64,000 bases of DNA from Nephromyces sp. MM_2019. Its lineage: Eukaryota; Apicomplexa; Aconoidasida; Nephromycida. The position numbers and the translations under genes are program-made. The DNA lies in NCBI GenBank assembly GCA_015657535.1, contig JADHZB010000918.1:1636-65635 (forward strand), read 5' to 3'. The notes below the pieces were generated by a model. It saw only the letters and a list, made by a program, of their open reading frames with translations, ran no database searches and was not told the origin of the DNA. Positions 12,940-23,222 of the stretch are shown piece after piece. Numbering within the stretch: the first letter of the stretch is position 1; each line of letters starts with the position of its first letter.

Positions 12940-13430
12940 CCTATAAATACATACACAAGAAAACTTACACACGCCCCACACCATAACTCATATAGGTATG
13001 TAGAAAAAATACACACTGCACACACACCCATCCTAAATCCACATTCCACACACCCATCCAAAGCCCACACTCCACACACACATCTCTAAATCTATGTAAA
13101 TTAACTAGATAACCCTCTGTGTGATAAATCAAGTTGTATAAGCTAGGCAATCCAATGTTTGTATAAATTAAATATATAAATCATACGTTCGACTTTATTT
13201 TGAGCACGACTAATTTCTTTGGCTAATATTTTACAAGAAGTTGAATTCCTTTGTTTCGCAGCTAATTTAAAATCATATTTTGTCTTTTCGATTTCAAATT
13301 GAATTTCACTAATTTCTCTGCTTAACTCTACTTCTTTGTTCAACGAAGTTTTCCTGAGTTTGTACCAATCTTCATTTCTGCGGATTTGGGATTTAGATGC
13401 TCCCTTTTTTGGAAAAAAATTTAGAACCAT
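9430..13430 (-). CDS. VPS24: ESCRT-III subunit, VPS24/CHMP3-like (Snf7 family)
   Basis: Seven exons join in phase: 13430-13187, 12517-12458, 12346-12255, 11768-11739, 11072-11006, 10425-10366 and 9464-9430, giving about 195 residues (human CHMP3 has 222). Exon 1 carries the basic helix-1 region, MVLNFFPKKG..., DWYKLRK and CKILAKEISRAQNKVE. Exon 2 continues QLYMVKSHLQSLRSRLEPTK, matching the CHMP3 stretch SKLYASKAHMNSV...QLAVLR. Exons 3-5 give AMENSISALDEIRGALKSFN, VKKMRSDFWK and LDAINDMATDLESTF, matching the EVMKAMQ...MRELSKEM...EEMLEDTFE helices. ESCRT-III polymers bend and cut membranes away from the cytosol during multivesicular body formation and division. The last junction (10366 to 9464) is the weakest: other donors give different tails. 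The introns, 111-901 bp, are loaded with CA-sense repeats, and intron 3 contains the assembly gap. Confidence 0.82.
9870..10170. repeat. Intronic 43-64 bp repeat with a conserved 25-bp core
   Basis: A core close to AAATAGGTTCATGTTGATAG followed by TGTGG recurs at about 9911, 9954, 10014, 10076 and 10140, with a partial copy near 9876. Cores are separated by variable GT-rich spacers. It lies in the last intron of the VPS24-like gene. On the sense strand each core ends in AACCTATTTAG, which resembles a splice acceptor. Confidence 0.85.
10440..10760. repeat. GT-rich tandem repeat with AATGTGTGAGTAATGTTTGTGA units
   Basis: Approximately 22-24-bp units containing GTGTGAGTAATG are repeated across the fifth intron of the VPS24-like gene, with drift towards (TGTGTAATG)n. 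The minus-strand open frame of 251 codons here is a repeat artefact apart from its first residues, which belong to exon 5. Confidence 0.8.
11275..11530. repeat. About 30-bp tandem repeat, GTGTGTAAATCATCATGTATAA type
   Basis: Around eight diverged units containing GTGTGTGTRAATCRTCATGT recur between 11275 and 11530 in the fourth intron of the VPS24-like gene. The spacing is about 27-33 bp. Confidence 0.8.
11812..12090. repeat. Long (GT)n microsatellite interrupted by a gap
   Basis: GT repeats run from 11812 to 11902 and from 11953 to about 12037, then grade into imperfect TGTGTGTC/TGTGTATG units. The tract lies in intron 3 of the VPS24-like gene and reads (CA)n on the sense strand. Confidence 0.97.
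11903..11952. other. Assembly gap (50 N)
   Basis: Exactly 50 undetermined bases sit inside the GT tract. The round number indicates a placeholder rather than a measured length. Confidence 0.98.
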
Positions 13431-16265
13431 TTCGATATGAATGTTTGTAGGTCAATTCTACACGTATAAGTGTTTATTTGTGTAGATTTAGCTTTGAAAG
13501 ATTGTTGCATGTTAAATTGGAGCTATTTATCGTGTGTATGTAGCGTCAAATCATTGGAGCATATATATATATGTGCCAATGATTACGTCAGTGAATAAGA
13601 TAGGATTGCTGTACAGATAAAATAATAGTATATTCAAAATTATGATCATATGTTCATGGTATGTGGGGGTGGGGGTGGGTACAGGTGATTATAGATTTAA
13701 AAGTATGTAGATAAGTATAAGCGTTTAGCCATGTATTAATCTAGATAAGTAAAGCTTCGAGTATGTAAATATATTAACAAATGTATTTGTGGACGAGTGT
13801 ATCCTTTACAGTTTGTTGTTTTATGGGACTTTGTATAATGATAAATAAGGTAAAGGGTGTGGTTCGGTTTAGTTAATATACTGTTGAAATAATGTTTGAG
13901 ATATATCATATTATAAATTAGGCTTTTTGTGTATATGCTTACAAGGGTGTTCCTAGAATTTAAAGACAGTTTAAAATTCAATTTATGTACTCGAAAGATA
14001 TAAATAAATTATTCAATTATATATATATATATATATATTTAAGTTTTAGTTCGAAGGCTGAGCGGGATGTGTATTGAGATGTGTAGAGAAATGTATTTAA
14101 GTCTGAGTTAGTAGTGTCGTAAGTGCTAAGGTAATTTTGTATGTCTGGAGTAGGTGTTAGTTTGGAGATGTAAGTTAGGAAATGTGTGATTGGAAATTTA
14201 TGTGTGGAGATGTGTTTATGTATGAGATGTGTGCCGAGATGTGTGTGTGGGGATGAGTGTGAAGCTAAGCATGGAGATGTGTGTACGGAGATTATTATGT
14301 CGAGATGTGTGTGTAGAGTTAAGGTATAGAGATGTGCATATATATATATAAATATATATATATGTTTATGTCAGTTAAGGCTGTAATTTGTATATCAAAA
14401 CGTTATATAGCTTTGATGGCACATCATCTATTGTTTCTATTTTAAAGTTAATTCTAAAAAATATAAAAACTTTATAGCTTGTAATTCACACAACACATAC
14501 TTATTAAGATAATTTATTAATTTCACTACAAATTAATTTGGAAAATAATTGTGAAACACACAAAGCAAAACTACGCCAAATAATAACACTCGATATATAT
14601 AAAGAGCCTACATTCAAAAAACCTCAATTACTTGTTACATATATAACTAGAGACTAGATCAGTCATAATGATTTCCAAACCCGATTGAATTGTTTAAAAT
14701 GCCAAATTACAAAAGACTCAACATACACCTATACACTGTAACCCAAGACTGATATTCATACACACAAACACAGTATTAAGTTTACAGATATACATAATTG
14801 CATGATCTACACAGACACGCAAAAGTTAAAATAAAAATTTGGATTGTATTGTTAAGGCAAAATTATAATAATATAATATTAAGTCTACATATTTAATTGC
14901 TTTAAGCTCATATTATACAACAGCAAAATTATCTTAAATTTGTTATAAAACCAATCAAGTTTATAATTCTACATTTGTTTATATAAGTTTTGAAGTTTTC
15001 TAAACAATAAATGAGGCAAAATCTAATACTGTCAATAAATTTACTTTAATAAATATATACATATATTTACATAGAGTGTTTACTAATCTTATATATTGAT
15101 TTTAATTTATACATTTAAAATAAATTGGCTAGGCACAAAAATAAGTTGAACATCCTTTTCAATATTTTATATGTATTTTCATAGATTTTCAAGACACTGT
15201 AGACAGATTTTATATAGAAAAAATAATTGTTATATTGTATGTAGATTTTTTCATTGTGACTATTTTTAATGGTATTAAGATTGTGTGTGTTAAGTAATGT
15301 TAAGTCTATTAAGTAGCAAGTTTAATATGTGTGTGAAATTGTGGTGTTAATATATCTAAAATAAAATCAATTCAGGAGGTAAAACAAAAAATCATTTAAA
15401 ATAAATTTTAGAAATTTTGAACTTTGTTTTTAACCATCAATTTTCATAAAAATTGACACGAGTTTGCTTATGCTTATATAATCTATTAAGTGTTGTTGTA
15501 GTATTGATTATTAACGCTTATATATAATATAAACTTTTATTAAAAAAGGCAAATGAAAATAAAATTTAAATGTTTAATAAATTAGTTCGAGTGAATGAGA
15601 TAAAATAAGTATGTGTATAGGTGTTTAATATATCTGCCTTTAGTTTATTAAATTTTACTTTCAGAATATTTAATCATAGTTCGTAGTTTTTCTTAATTAT
15701 CTTCTTAGAATCTCTGTAAACTATGAAGTTAAATTAATCTACAAACAGTGAAATTTCTTCAACTTAATCGTGGTATATTATTTTCTCTTATCTAATTCAT
15801 TTTTTTTGAAACACAAGGGCAAATTTAATTAAAAATAAAGAGACAAAATAGAGTATGTATATTTGATCGAGTACACACATCTATGTCAATGTAGACATCT
15901 GATCGAATATACACATTTGAGCTAGTGCAAATATATGAGGTGAATACATCTTGTCAATTGTGCACATCCTACTAAGAGTCGATATCTAATAGAGTCAACA
16001 AATCTGGTATTTAAACACATCTGATCAAGTGTATAAATTTGAGTGGATGTCAGTATTTAATAAAATAAATCCTTAAGCATACAAATGCTCATATATATTT
16101 AATGAATGCTAATATACATATATAATAGTGTCGGTCCAAACATATGATTTTTGAGTAGTGATGTGAAAAGTAAGGCCTTTATAATTAGATTGAAGTTTTG
16201 AATAATATATATAAGATAACACCTCTCATCAAAGGTGTGTGTAATCAATGTAATATTCATTGTAG
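13431..16265. other. Spacer upstream of VPS24-like gene
   Basis: About 2.8 kb with no supported gene. It includes a G-run (13664-13679, GGGGGTGGGGGTGGG) about 240 bp upstream of the VPS24-like start, GT-rich words such as GAGATGTGTGT at 14060-14330, and a degenerate repeat at about 15850-16050. A minus-strand 81-codon open frame (13981-13736) shows no family resemblance or splice support. Confidence 0.4.
15850..16050. repeat. Degenerate tandem repeat with ACATCTGATCGAG-like motifs
   Basis: Related words such as TGATCGAGTACACACATCT, ACATCTGATCGAATATACAC and ACATCTGATCAAGTGTATAA recur every 20-40 bp, suggesting an old, decayed tandem array. No coding potential was found. Confidence 0.5.
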
Positions 16266-17897
16266 TTAGCGGGGAATTATGTATGATAAATTCGGGCTCG
16301 ATGGATTTTGAGGGGTAGGGGATAAGTGCTCCAAATATTCTGTGGGATCTGAGCTCAAATTTATCAATTTTTGATGGCTGAGAAAGAAGGTTGAGATTTT
16401 GCTATCGAAGTTGAGATATTCATCTGATGGGATTGTAGATTGTGAATTTTGCACACAAGTCTCAGAAATAATTTCTTGGTTCTTAACAAGGGCACCTAAT
16501 GTTGCCAAGAAAGGAGACATCTTAAAAAAATATGTTTTACTTCTCCCTTTTGACCAAAAATTAATGGAATGTTGTATTGATGCTAAGAAAGAAGGAATAT
16601 TGAGTAAGAATCCTGTGAAAACGACCCTGGGTACATTATGTATTTGTGACTCGAGATAGGCTTGCTGCATTACATTAAAAGTCATCAATGTTAGCAAAGA
16701 ACGAAGTATATCAGAATCCTTCGGGCGGTTGTTTTCAGATGAAAATGGATCTCCATCATGTTGTTCATTATCAAGGTCATCATGTTCAAATGAACAATGT
16801 TTGCTATTGAATTTGGTGGTTTGTAATTTTCCAAAAGATGATGCAATTAAATTTCCAGGTAGCCCAACACTGGCATAGCCCCCACCATAAATATCGCTGA
16901 CTAACATATCACAATTTATGTTTTTGCCTTCCATGGCTAGAATCATAGCCTTCTCTGGGCTCATTTCTTGGTTAATAAGTAGTCGAATAAGCCCCATAAA
17001 TGTAGCACCACCAATTGTGGATCCTCCCACTCTTGTGCTTTCAAAAGGACCAGTGACTTTAACAAAGCTAATGCCAGCTTTTAAATTAACTAGTAGAAAG
17101 GGGTAAAAATTATCTCTTTCATCCTGTGGTAAAGGTACTTCATAAAAATTGGCTAAATCTGGTACGACTTCATTAAGAGCACGAATGGTTGTTTCGTAAG
17201 AAAAAATAAAATGTGGGCAGTTATCAATTAGGAATTGGATTGCTCGAAGAATGCTATTCACTTCACGTTCTTCTTCTATGATTGCGTCAAAAATCTCTAA
17301 ACTTTTTAACTTGGACACAAATTTTTGAGAGCCACTGCCTGTTACCGTTATTGTTTTCCCAGACAAATAAGGAGAAGATAACTCTATGAGATGATCAGAT
17401 GTTATCTTGGGTAGATTGATGAGGTAAAATCTTTTTCTAGGAGACTCTGGAATCCTTTGATTGATTGTGATAACATCACAGACAGCTTCCTGATGCTTTA
17501 GAAGTGATGTTAAGAATTCAAACAAAACCAATTCTTGTTCAGTTACTTCAGAGCCATGTTGGATAGATTTTTTATTTGCTTCTACACTTCCCGAGTTTAA
17601 AATTAATTTATTGTATGGATCTGGGTTATTATAATTAACAGGTTTATAGCCATGTGTTTCATTAACTCTTTCTATTGCTTTAGCTACAATGTTATTTAAT
17701 AGTTTGGAGGCTTCAGATAGGTGATTCTTGTTCTGTGGGTTATTATTGATCTGTGTGCGTACCTCAGTGCATTGAAAATCTGGATCTTTAAATAATAAGG
17801 AATTGAATCTCTCTTCCCAATCGTCAGTGTAATTATTTAAAGAACAGCCTATGCGTAAGCCAGAAGAACTGCACTCCACTCCTATCTTGTTGCCCAT
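16266..17897 (-). CDS. Divergent type II pantothenate kinase-like protein
   Basis: A single exon encodes 543 residues. The eukaryotic (Fumble/PanK type II) core is clear: NFYPFLLVNLKAGISFVK near 263-280, VTGPFESTRVGGSTIGGATF near 281-300, VSDIYGGGYASVGLPGNLIA near 333-352 with ASSFGK after it, and RVVFTGFLL near 428. Pantothenate kinase phosphorylates vitamin B5, the first committed step of CoA synthesis, in the cytosol. Two key sites look degraded. The N-terminal phosphate-binding motif (DIGGT-like in active enzymes) reads GVECSSSGLRIG at 6-17, and the KFE motif thought to carry the catalytic Glu reads QKFV at 191-194. In Toxoplasma and Plasmodium PanK1 and PanK2 work as a heteromer, so this may be the PanK2-like partner rather than an active kinase alone. 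Linkers near 40-120 and 360-400 lengthen it. Confidence 0.88.
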   Translation of the reverse strand: MGNKIGVECSSSGLRIGCSLNNYTDDWEERFNSLLFKDPDFQCTEVRTQINNNPQNKNHLSEASKLLNNIVAKAIERVNETHGYKPVNYNNPDPYNKLILNSGSVEANKKSIQHGSEVTEQELVLFEFLTSLLKHQEAVCDVITINQRIPESPRKRFYLINLPKITSDHLIELSSPYLSGKTITVTGSGSQKFVSKLKSLEIFDAIIEEEREVNSILRAIQFLIDNCPHFIFSYETTIRALNEVVPDLANFYEVPLPQDERDNFYPFLLVNLKAGISFVKVTGPFESTRVGGSTIGGATFMGLIRLLINQEMSPEKAMILAMEGKNINCDMLVSDIYGGGYASVGLPGNLIASSFGKLQTTKFNSKHCSFEHDDLDNEQHDGDPFSSENNRPKDSDILRSLLTLMTFNVMQQAYLESQIHNVPRVVFTGFLLNIPSFLASIQHSINFWSKGRSKTYFFKMSPFLATLGALVKNQEIISETCVQNSQSTIPSDEYLNFDSKISTFFLSHQKLINLSSDPTEYLEHLSPTPQNPSSPNLSYIIPR

Positions 17898-20786
17898 GTT
17901 TATTTGTATAAACCGAAACTGAGGTTTTGAATGCTATGAAAAGACTTATGTTACAGAGTCTGAAACATTTAATCCCAATTATCTAACTAAACCTTATTTT
18001 TCATACCAGATTGTGATAGAAATGAGCAAGATAGTGTTCACCGAAGTTATTAGGCGAATCAGGATAAAAAAAAAATATGTAAATCATGAAATTAAGCCTA
18101 AAGGGGATTCAAAGATGGGCTGTCGTGACATATTAATAAAGTGTCAAATGAAAGAGAGATTCGAATGAATCAAGAAGTTGCTAAATCAGATGTGATACAA
18201 GAGAAAGTGTAACAGAAGAAGCAATTGTGGTATGTAAAAATTAGCCAAAATAGATTTCGTATCAATAGATGGCTACAAGCAAGTTCTTAAAAGCATAGGA
18301 ATCCATTTCACAACGTTTCCTTTACAGCATTAGCAGGATAATCTTCTACTGTGTAATCATTTCAGCTCAAATTTTACCATCAGGTAATTTCTTCTATTGA
18401 GGGTAAGCAAAATTACTGGCGTGTTGGTATATTACAATAAAAAGCACTCCTGAAAAGGTTTTCTCATAGGTACAATATATATAGGTAGCTTTCTAGTTTT
18501 TACCTTACACTAAAATGTGCTTTCGTAGTGTATATATAATATTTATTTATGTGTATTAATTATAGAATGCTAAATTCAGTAGCAGCTTGCGACAGGAGCT
18601 TAACATTAGATTGTGTTATGAGCTCAGGGTAGTGTTATAGTAGAGTTGTTAATGAAAAAATAATCAAGCCTTTTTTAACACTAGACACATGTAGTAATAG
18701 TAGCTAAAGGGTCAACAATAGTATCCTTATCAATTGGCAATGGTAACCGTCATACAGAAGCAAGATAGCTTTAACATTAGTAAAGTAGAATTACTAATTA
18801 AGCCTTTGTTTATTTTGATTATTTAGGATGACTTGATTCTCTATACAAGAACATAAGAGTATAAAGCTATAATTTTTATAGCTAAAAGGTTTGGTTGTAC
18901 ATGTGTAATGCTTGCTTGCATGGATAAATGCTTCTCAAGAGTTATGTTTCTGTAGCCCTAAATTTTAAGAAATTAAATGCCCACAGACATTTAAAACCTT
19001 TATAAGTTTTTATAAATCAAGAGTAAATATTTGTTAATCTGGGCCTATGATATAAATATTTTTACCAGAACATTATTTAAATATTTTCAAATAAATTTGA
19101 TATAATTGACTAAACAGATAATTTTCAGATGTAATTAACATTTTTTATAGCTGTTAAAATAAAATTATACTCAAAACTTGTTGCAAGCTCATTCTTATGA
19201 GGTGAAATAATTTTGGGCTAGTTTCAATTGTTAAATCATAACTGATACTTAACAGCCCTCTTGTGGACAAAAAGATTGACATAGTAAAAAATTTTTGAGG
19301 CCTGGGATGTGTCAAGCACAATTTTGCCCCAGTTGTTTTTAGAAATTCATTTAAAAAGACTATTTTATTTATAAATTAAAAAGAGCATATTCTTGAATAA
19401 ATAAAGTTAAGAATGAAATCCTTTGAAGATAAGGTTTAATGAATTAAAGCATATTTGACACTGCCCTTGAATGTTCGGTGTCACTTAAGATCACCTATTG
19501 AGTGTCTATTTATACTCAAGACTTTATTTTATCATTTTGGCATGATTTAAAAAGCCTCAAGACTGTGTAATTTGATTATATTAGTTATTGATCTCATAAA
19601 ACTTGGTTATTTTCCCCGGTTTTATCAATTTCAAGCTCATTCATAGAGCTATTTGGACCATTCTTTAGCTTAAAGTTAATTAGCTATATAAGCAGGGGAT
19701 GGTTTTTGTCTACAAGTTTTAGAAACAAGCTTTAATTAACAATAACTTATATTCAGTTGTGCAATTTTTAATTTATTACTAATGCTCTTAAAGTCTGTTA
19801 CAGTTTATTGTTATAGCTTAAATATGTAACCCAAACTTAGTCAAATTTATTTACCTAATATTTTTAGGAGATTATAATAGGTATATCATGACTACCAGAT
19901 TTACTTACACTATAAACATAGTGTCAATTTTTAGCAGTAACTTGTAAAATATTTGCTCATGCTAAATATGTCATAGCTTATAGCGATTGTTTCTTCTCAG
20001 CACATAAGTCAAGCACTCTTACCATCAACAAATTTGTTTGTAATTATTGAGTTGAAGTTTTAAATTTACTTTCTCTTTTTACTATAAGAAGATGCTAGGT
20101 TTATTTCCATAATTAATCTGACGATTTTCTCTCTCTTGTAGCTTAGAGTTAATTGCGAAAAAAGCAGTATTTTTTAAAAATTTCTAGTTGGAAAAAAATA
20201 TCTACTGTACTAGAAAATTGTAAAAATGAAAATTTTAGTACAATTTAAAAATTTGACGTGATTCAATCAATTTCAAACCAAATAATCTTTAATCAAATGA
20301 AATTAATTAGAAACTTAATCTAAAGTGTGGTGTCAACCTAAAGTAGTCAAATTTTATTCGAGAATAAAGTTTAATCTAATTCAAGATTGGTTTATGCTAC
20401 CAATTTGTTCTACCTTTCAGGCAATTCTTTTAAATATAAATCTAGCTTTTCTCAATATAGTGAAGTTAAGAGACATCGAACTCTTTGATGAAATAAAATA
20501 GTAAAATTTTATTTAATTTTCTAGTAAAATTTTAATTTATCTTTAAAACTAGAACTTTCTCTTTACAGTTTAACTCTAATTGGTTTCTATTTTAATTAAT
20601 GTATTTCTCAGTTTCGTTACTAATCTGTATCTCAAAAAGTACTTTTAATTAAAAAATTTTGATTTTGAATCTGAGTTTTACTATACTAATTCAAAAACTT
20701 GTCTATAAAAGTAATTAATAAAAATTTTATATAAATATCAATTTTAAACTTAGGAAATATATTTATATACTTAGACATCTGTAGAA
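17898..20786. other. Long AT-rich spacer
   Basis: About 2.9 kb between the divergent PanK-like and acidic-repeat genes. The only coding hint is a 48-codon plus-strand frame, 18022-18168, described among the findings. The rest is AT-rich with no recognisable exon, RNA gene or repeat array. The promoters of both flanking genes should lie here. Confidence 0.4.
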
Positions 20787-21800
20787 ATGAAACCCAACGG
20801 GCTTAAAATTTTTGCAATATTGCTAGGTATCATTTACTTTTATGTGAATTTGCCTGTGCATGCTGTACAAGAGAAAGATAAAGTAAGTGTATTTGAATCA
20901 TCTCCAAGCTATTCAGAAATATTCAAAAATGCTCAAGCTAAATCATCTACAAATGAAAAATCAGAAACTCCTCAGACTTGGAACTCTGATGAGTCCAACC
21001 AAGCAACATATAGTAAGCCAATTATGGATAGTTCATATGTTGAGAGTAAAAGCGAGGAGATACCAGTAAAGAAAATGAATATGTTTGGGAAAAAAAATTC
21101 AGATAATATGAGCACATATAATAAAGGACAAAGCAATGATGATTCAAAATATATGTTTGGCTCGGATAGTTTCCTAGAAAATCAAGCTGGCTTTGATGAC
21201 AGTTTTAGTCTTTTGCAAGAGAATTATGATGGTTGGAATATCCCAAAACATGCAAATAAAATGAATACTCAAGGTGAGGACGAGGATATGAGTTTTATGG
21301 AAGGAGAAGACGAAGAGGATGAGGAGGAAATGAGCTATAATGATGGTGCTGATGGTGATAGTAGCTTTATAGAGGGGGGTGAAGATGATGATATGAATTT
21401 TTTGGAGGGTGAAGATGATATGAGTTTTATGGAGGGTGAAGATGATATGAGTTTTATGGAGGGTGAAAATGATGATATGAGTTTTATGGAGGGTGAAAAT
21501 GATGATATGAGTTTTATGGAGGGTGAAAATGATGATATGAGCTTTATGGAGGGTGAAGATGATGAAATGAGTTTTATGGAGGGGGGTGAAGATGATGAAA
21601 TGAGTTTTATGGAAAATGATATGGATGATGAAGAAGAGGAATATGCGGACTATTCAGAAGCGGGTGATAATTCGGCTAATAGTTTCAATGATGCTGAAGC
21701 AAGTTTTGAAGAAGCAGAGGATGCAGAGGAAGATGAGTATGCTTCTGAGGAACCTGATGAAGAGAGTGCACAAGATAGTGACAATTCATCATTCAAATAA
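20787..21800 (+). CDS. Secreted acidic repeat protein
   Basis: A single exon encodes 337 residues, starting at ATG 20787. The N-terminus (KIFAILLGIIYFYVNLPVHA) is a good signal peptide, so the product probably enters the secretory pathway. Residues about 35-165 are Ser/Asn/Lys-rich. From about 165 to 275 the protein consists of nine or ten variants of a 9-12-residue unit, DDMSFMEGE or GENDDMSFME, followed by a Glu/Asp/Ala-rich tail. The net charge is extremely negative. There is no Cys cluster, membrane segment or known domain. Such proteins in apicomplexans can be parasitophorous-vacuole, wall or calcium-binding components, but that is inference. I do not recognise the gene. Confidence 0.85.
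   Translation: MKPNGLKIFAILLGIIYFYVNLPVHAVQEKDKVSVFESSPSYSEIFKNAQAKSSTNEKSETPQTWNSDESNQATYSKPIMDSSYVESKSEEIPVKKMNMFGKKNSDNMSTYNKGQSNDDSKYMFGSDSFLENQAGFDDSFSLLQENYDGWNIPKHANKMNTQGEDEDMSFMEGEDEEDEEEMSYNDGADGDSSFIEGGEDDDMNFLEGEDDMSFMEGEDDMSFMEGENDDMSFMEGENDDMSFMEGENDDMSFMEGEDDEMSFMEGGEDDEMSFMENDMDDEEEEYADYSEAGDNSANSFNDAEASFEEAEDAEEDEYASEEPDEESAQDSDNSSFK
21405..21620 (+). repeat. In-frame 27/30-bp coding repeat
   Basis: Units containing GATGATATGAGTTTTATGGA plus GGGTGAAAAT repeat every 27 or 30 bp. Three consecutive 30-bp copies around 21465-21555 are nearly identical at the DNA level, which points to recent duplication. All length changes keep the reading frame. Confidence 0.9.
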
Positions 21801-22250
21801 ATGAGCTCCACTGAATTATATAATGATCTATATAATCCCTTTTAAATAGCAAAAGTGTTAAATATATTGTAATTAGCAATCTGATTATTTATTCCTTGAA
21901 TTTAATTAGTTTGAATTGTTATGTTTTTCTTATTTTAAATAAACTATTTGATATGAAAAATTTTTGCATAATTTTATATCCGGTAAATATATTTAATATT
22001 TAAATCTATTAAAAATTTTTTTAAAGATTTAGATTCGAGAGTTAATTACATATTAAAAGATATTTTTAACCACCACAAAGTAGCCTATTGGAAGTGAGCT
22101 AATTGTATATTGAAAATTACAAGAGTAATAGATTTTAGTATACTAAATCTCACTACAAGTGGATTGAAAAAATAATTTTGTTTACCTAAAAATCTATGTT
22201 GAAATTTATTTTAAAGGGTTCGATGAATGATGAGAAAATTACAAAGAATA
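21801..22250. other. Convergent spacer
   Basis: About 450 bp of AT-rich DNA between the stop of the acidic-repeat gene (+) and the stop of IscU (-). Nothing further is supported; both 3' UTRs should lie here. Confidence 0.5.
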
Positions 22251-23222
22251 TCAAAAATGCACATTAGATTCATTTTTCTTTTGATAATCTGAGATTGCAT
22301 GTCTAACAGCATCTTCTGCAAGTAGGCTACAATGGTATTTTACTGGTGGTAATTTCAAATGCTCTGAAAGAATAGGTAAATTCAATAAAAGTTAAATAAG
22401 TTACATATGGTCAATTATTCTAAAATTTTAGGAGGAAAAATTAATTAAAATGTTTTAACTTTATATTGTCGAATTCTAATTTTCTCTTGCTACCTGAAAT
22501 TTCCGTGTTTTTAACTGATAAAGCTTCTTGACACGTTTTCCCTTTAATGAGTTCGGTCATATATGAACTACTAGCAATTGCTGAGCCACATCCGAAGGTC
22601 TGTAATTGTCGTATGAAAATTAATAATTACATCAAAATCGTTTTATGCTTTCAGACAAGGTTTGAGTCTTAGAAATTTAATGAACATTATTATTTTAATA
22701 GGTGTGAAGATTGATATAAATACCTTAAATTTAGCATCGGTTATCATTCCATTTTCTATTTTAACTTGTAGTTTTATTACATCACCACAGGCTGCTTTGC
22801 CAACAACAGCAGTTCTGAAAAGAAGATGAGTTAGTTTTTATAATAACACTTTGTTATAAATTCAATTATCAATTAAATTTAGTTGTGGATTGTTAAGTGA
22901 TTGCTTATTATATGTATAAAAAAAAATAATTGGATGTATACTATAACACAGTATTAGCTACAGTTAGTTAATATTTTAACTATAGCCAAGGTCGTAAGGT
23001 GATAATTTCTGCAGATGAGACACGATGAAATACTATATCCCAGAGAATTATAAACACTTACCCAACATTCAACTCTTTGCTATCCAGCTTTCCGACATTT
23101 CGTGGATTGTTGAAATGATCATGCACGATTTCACTATAAAAGCGCTTTTGTTGGCTGCCTATACGGTTCAATGAATAAAGTGCAGTGTTAGAAAAGAGGC
23201 GAGAACTATATAATAGTGACAT
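22251..23222 (-). CDS. ISCU: Iron-sulfur cluster scaffold IscU
   Basis: Four exons, 23222-23062, 22814-22724, 22599-22494 and 22363-22251, join in phase to give 156 residues. The start is the ATG at 23222; the frame extends upstream but has no earlier ATG. The N-terminus ([20 protein letters not shown] then [18 protein letters not shown]) is Arg/Ser-rich like a mitochondrial targeting peptide and runs into the classic IscU start. All three cluster-binding Cys motifs are present: [10 protein letters not shown] in exon 2, [13 protein letters not shown] across exons 2-3 and [11 protein letters not shown] in exon 4. IscU assembles [2Fe-2S] clusters with the Nfs1 desulfurase in the mitochondrion or mitosome. 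The first 28 residues are the least certain part. Confidence 0.95.

Noticed and set aside
12864..13150. Two minus-strand frames below VPS24 exon 1, first considered as its second exon
   Set aside because: They do not fit the phase or the CHMP3 alignment. Joining 13187 directly to 12517 gives both correct phase and homology.
16399..17106. Plus-strand frames opposite the PanK-like gene
   Set aside because: They are antisense shadows of a single-exon gene with clear family motifs on the other strand.
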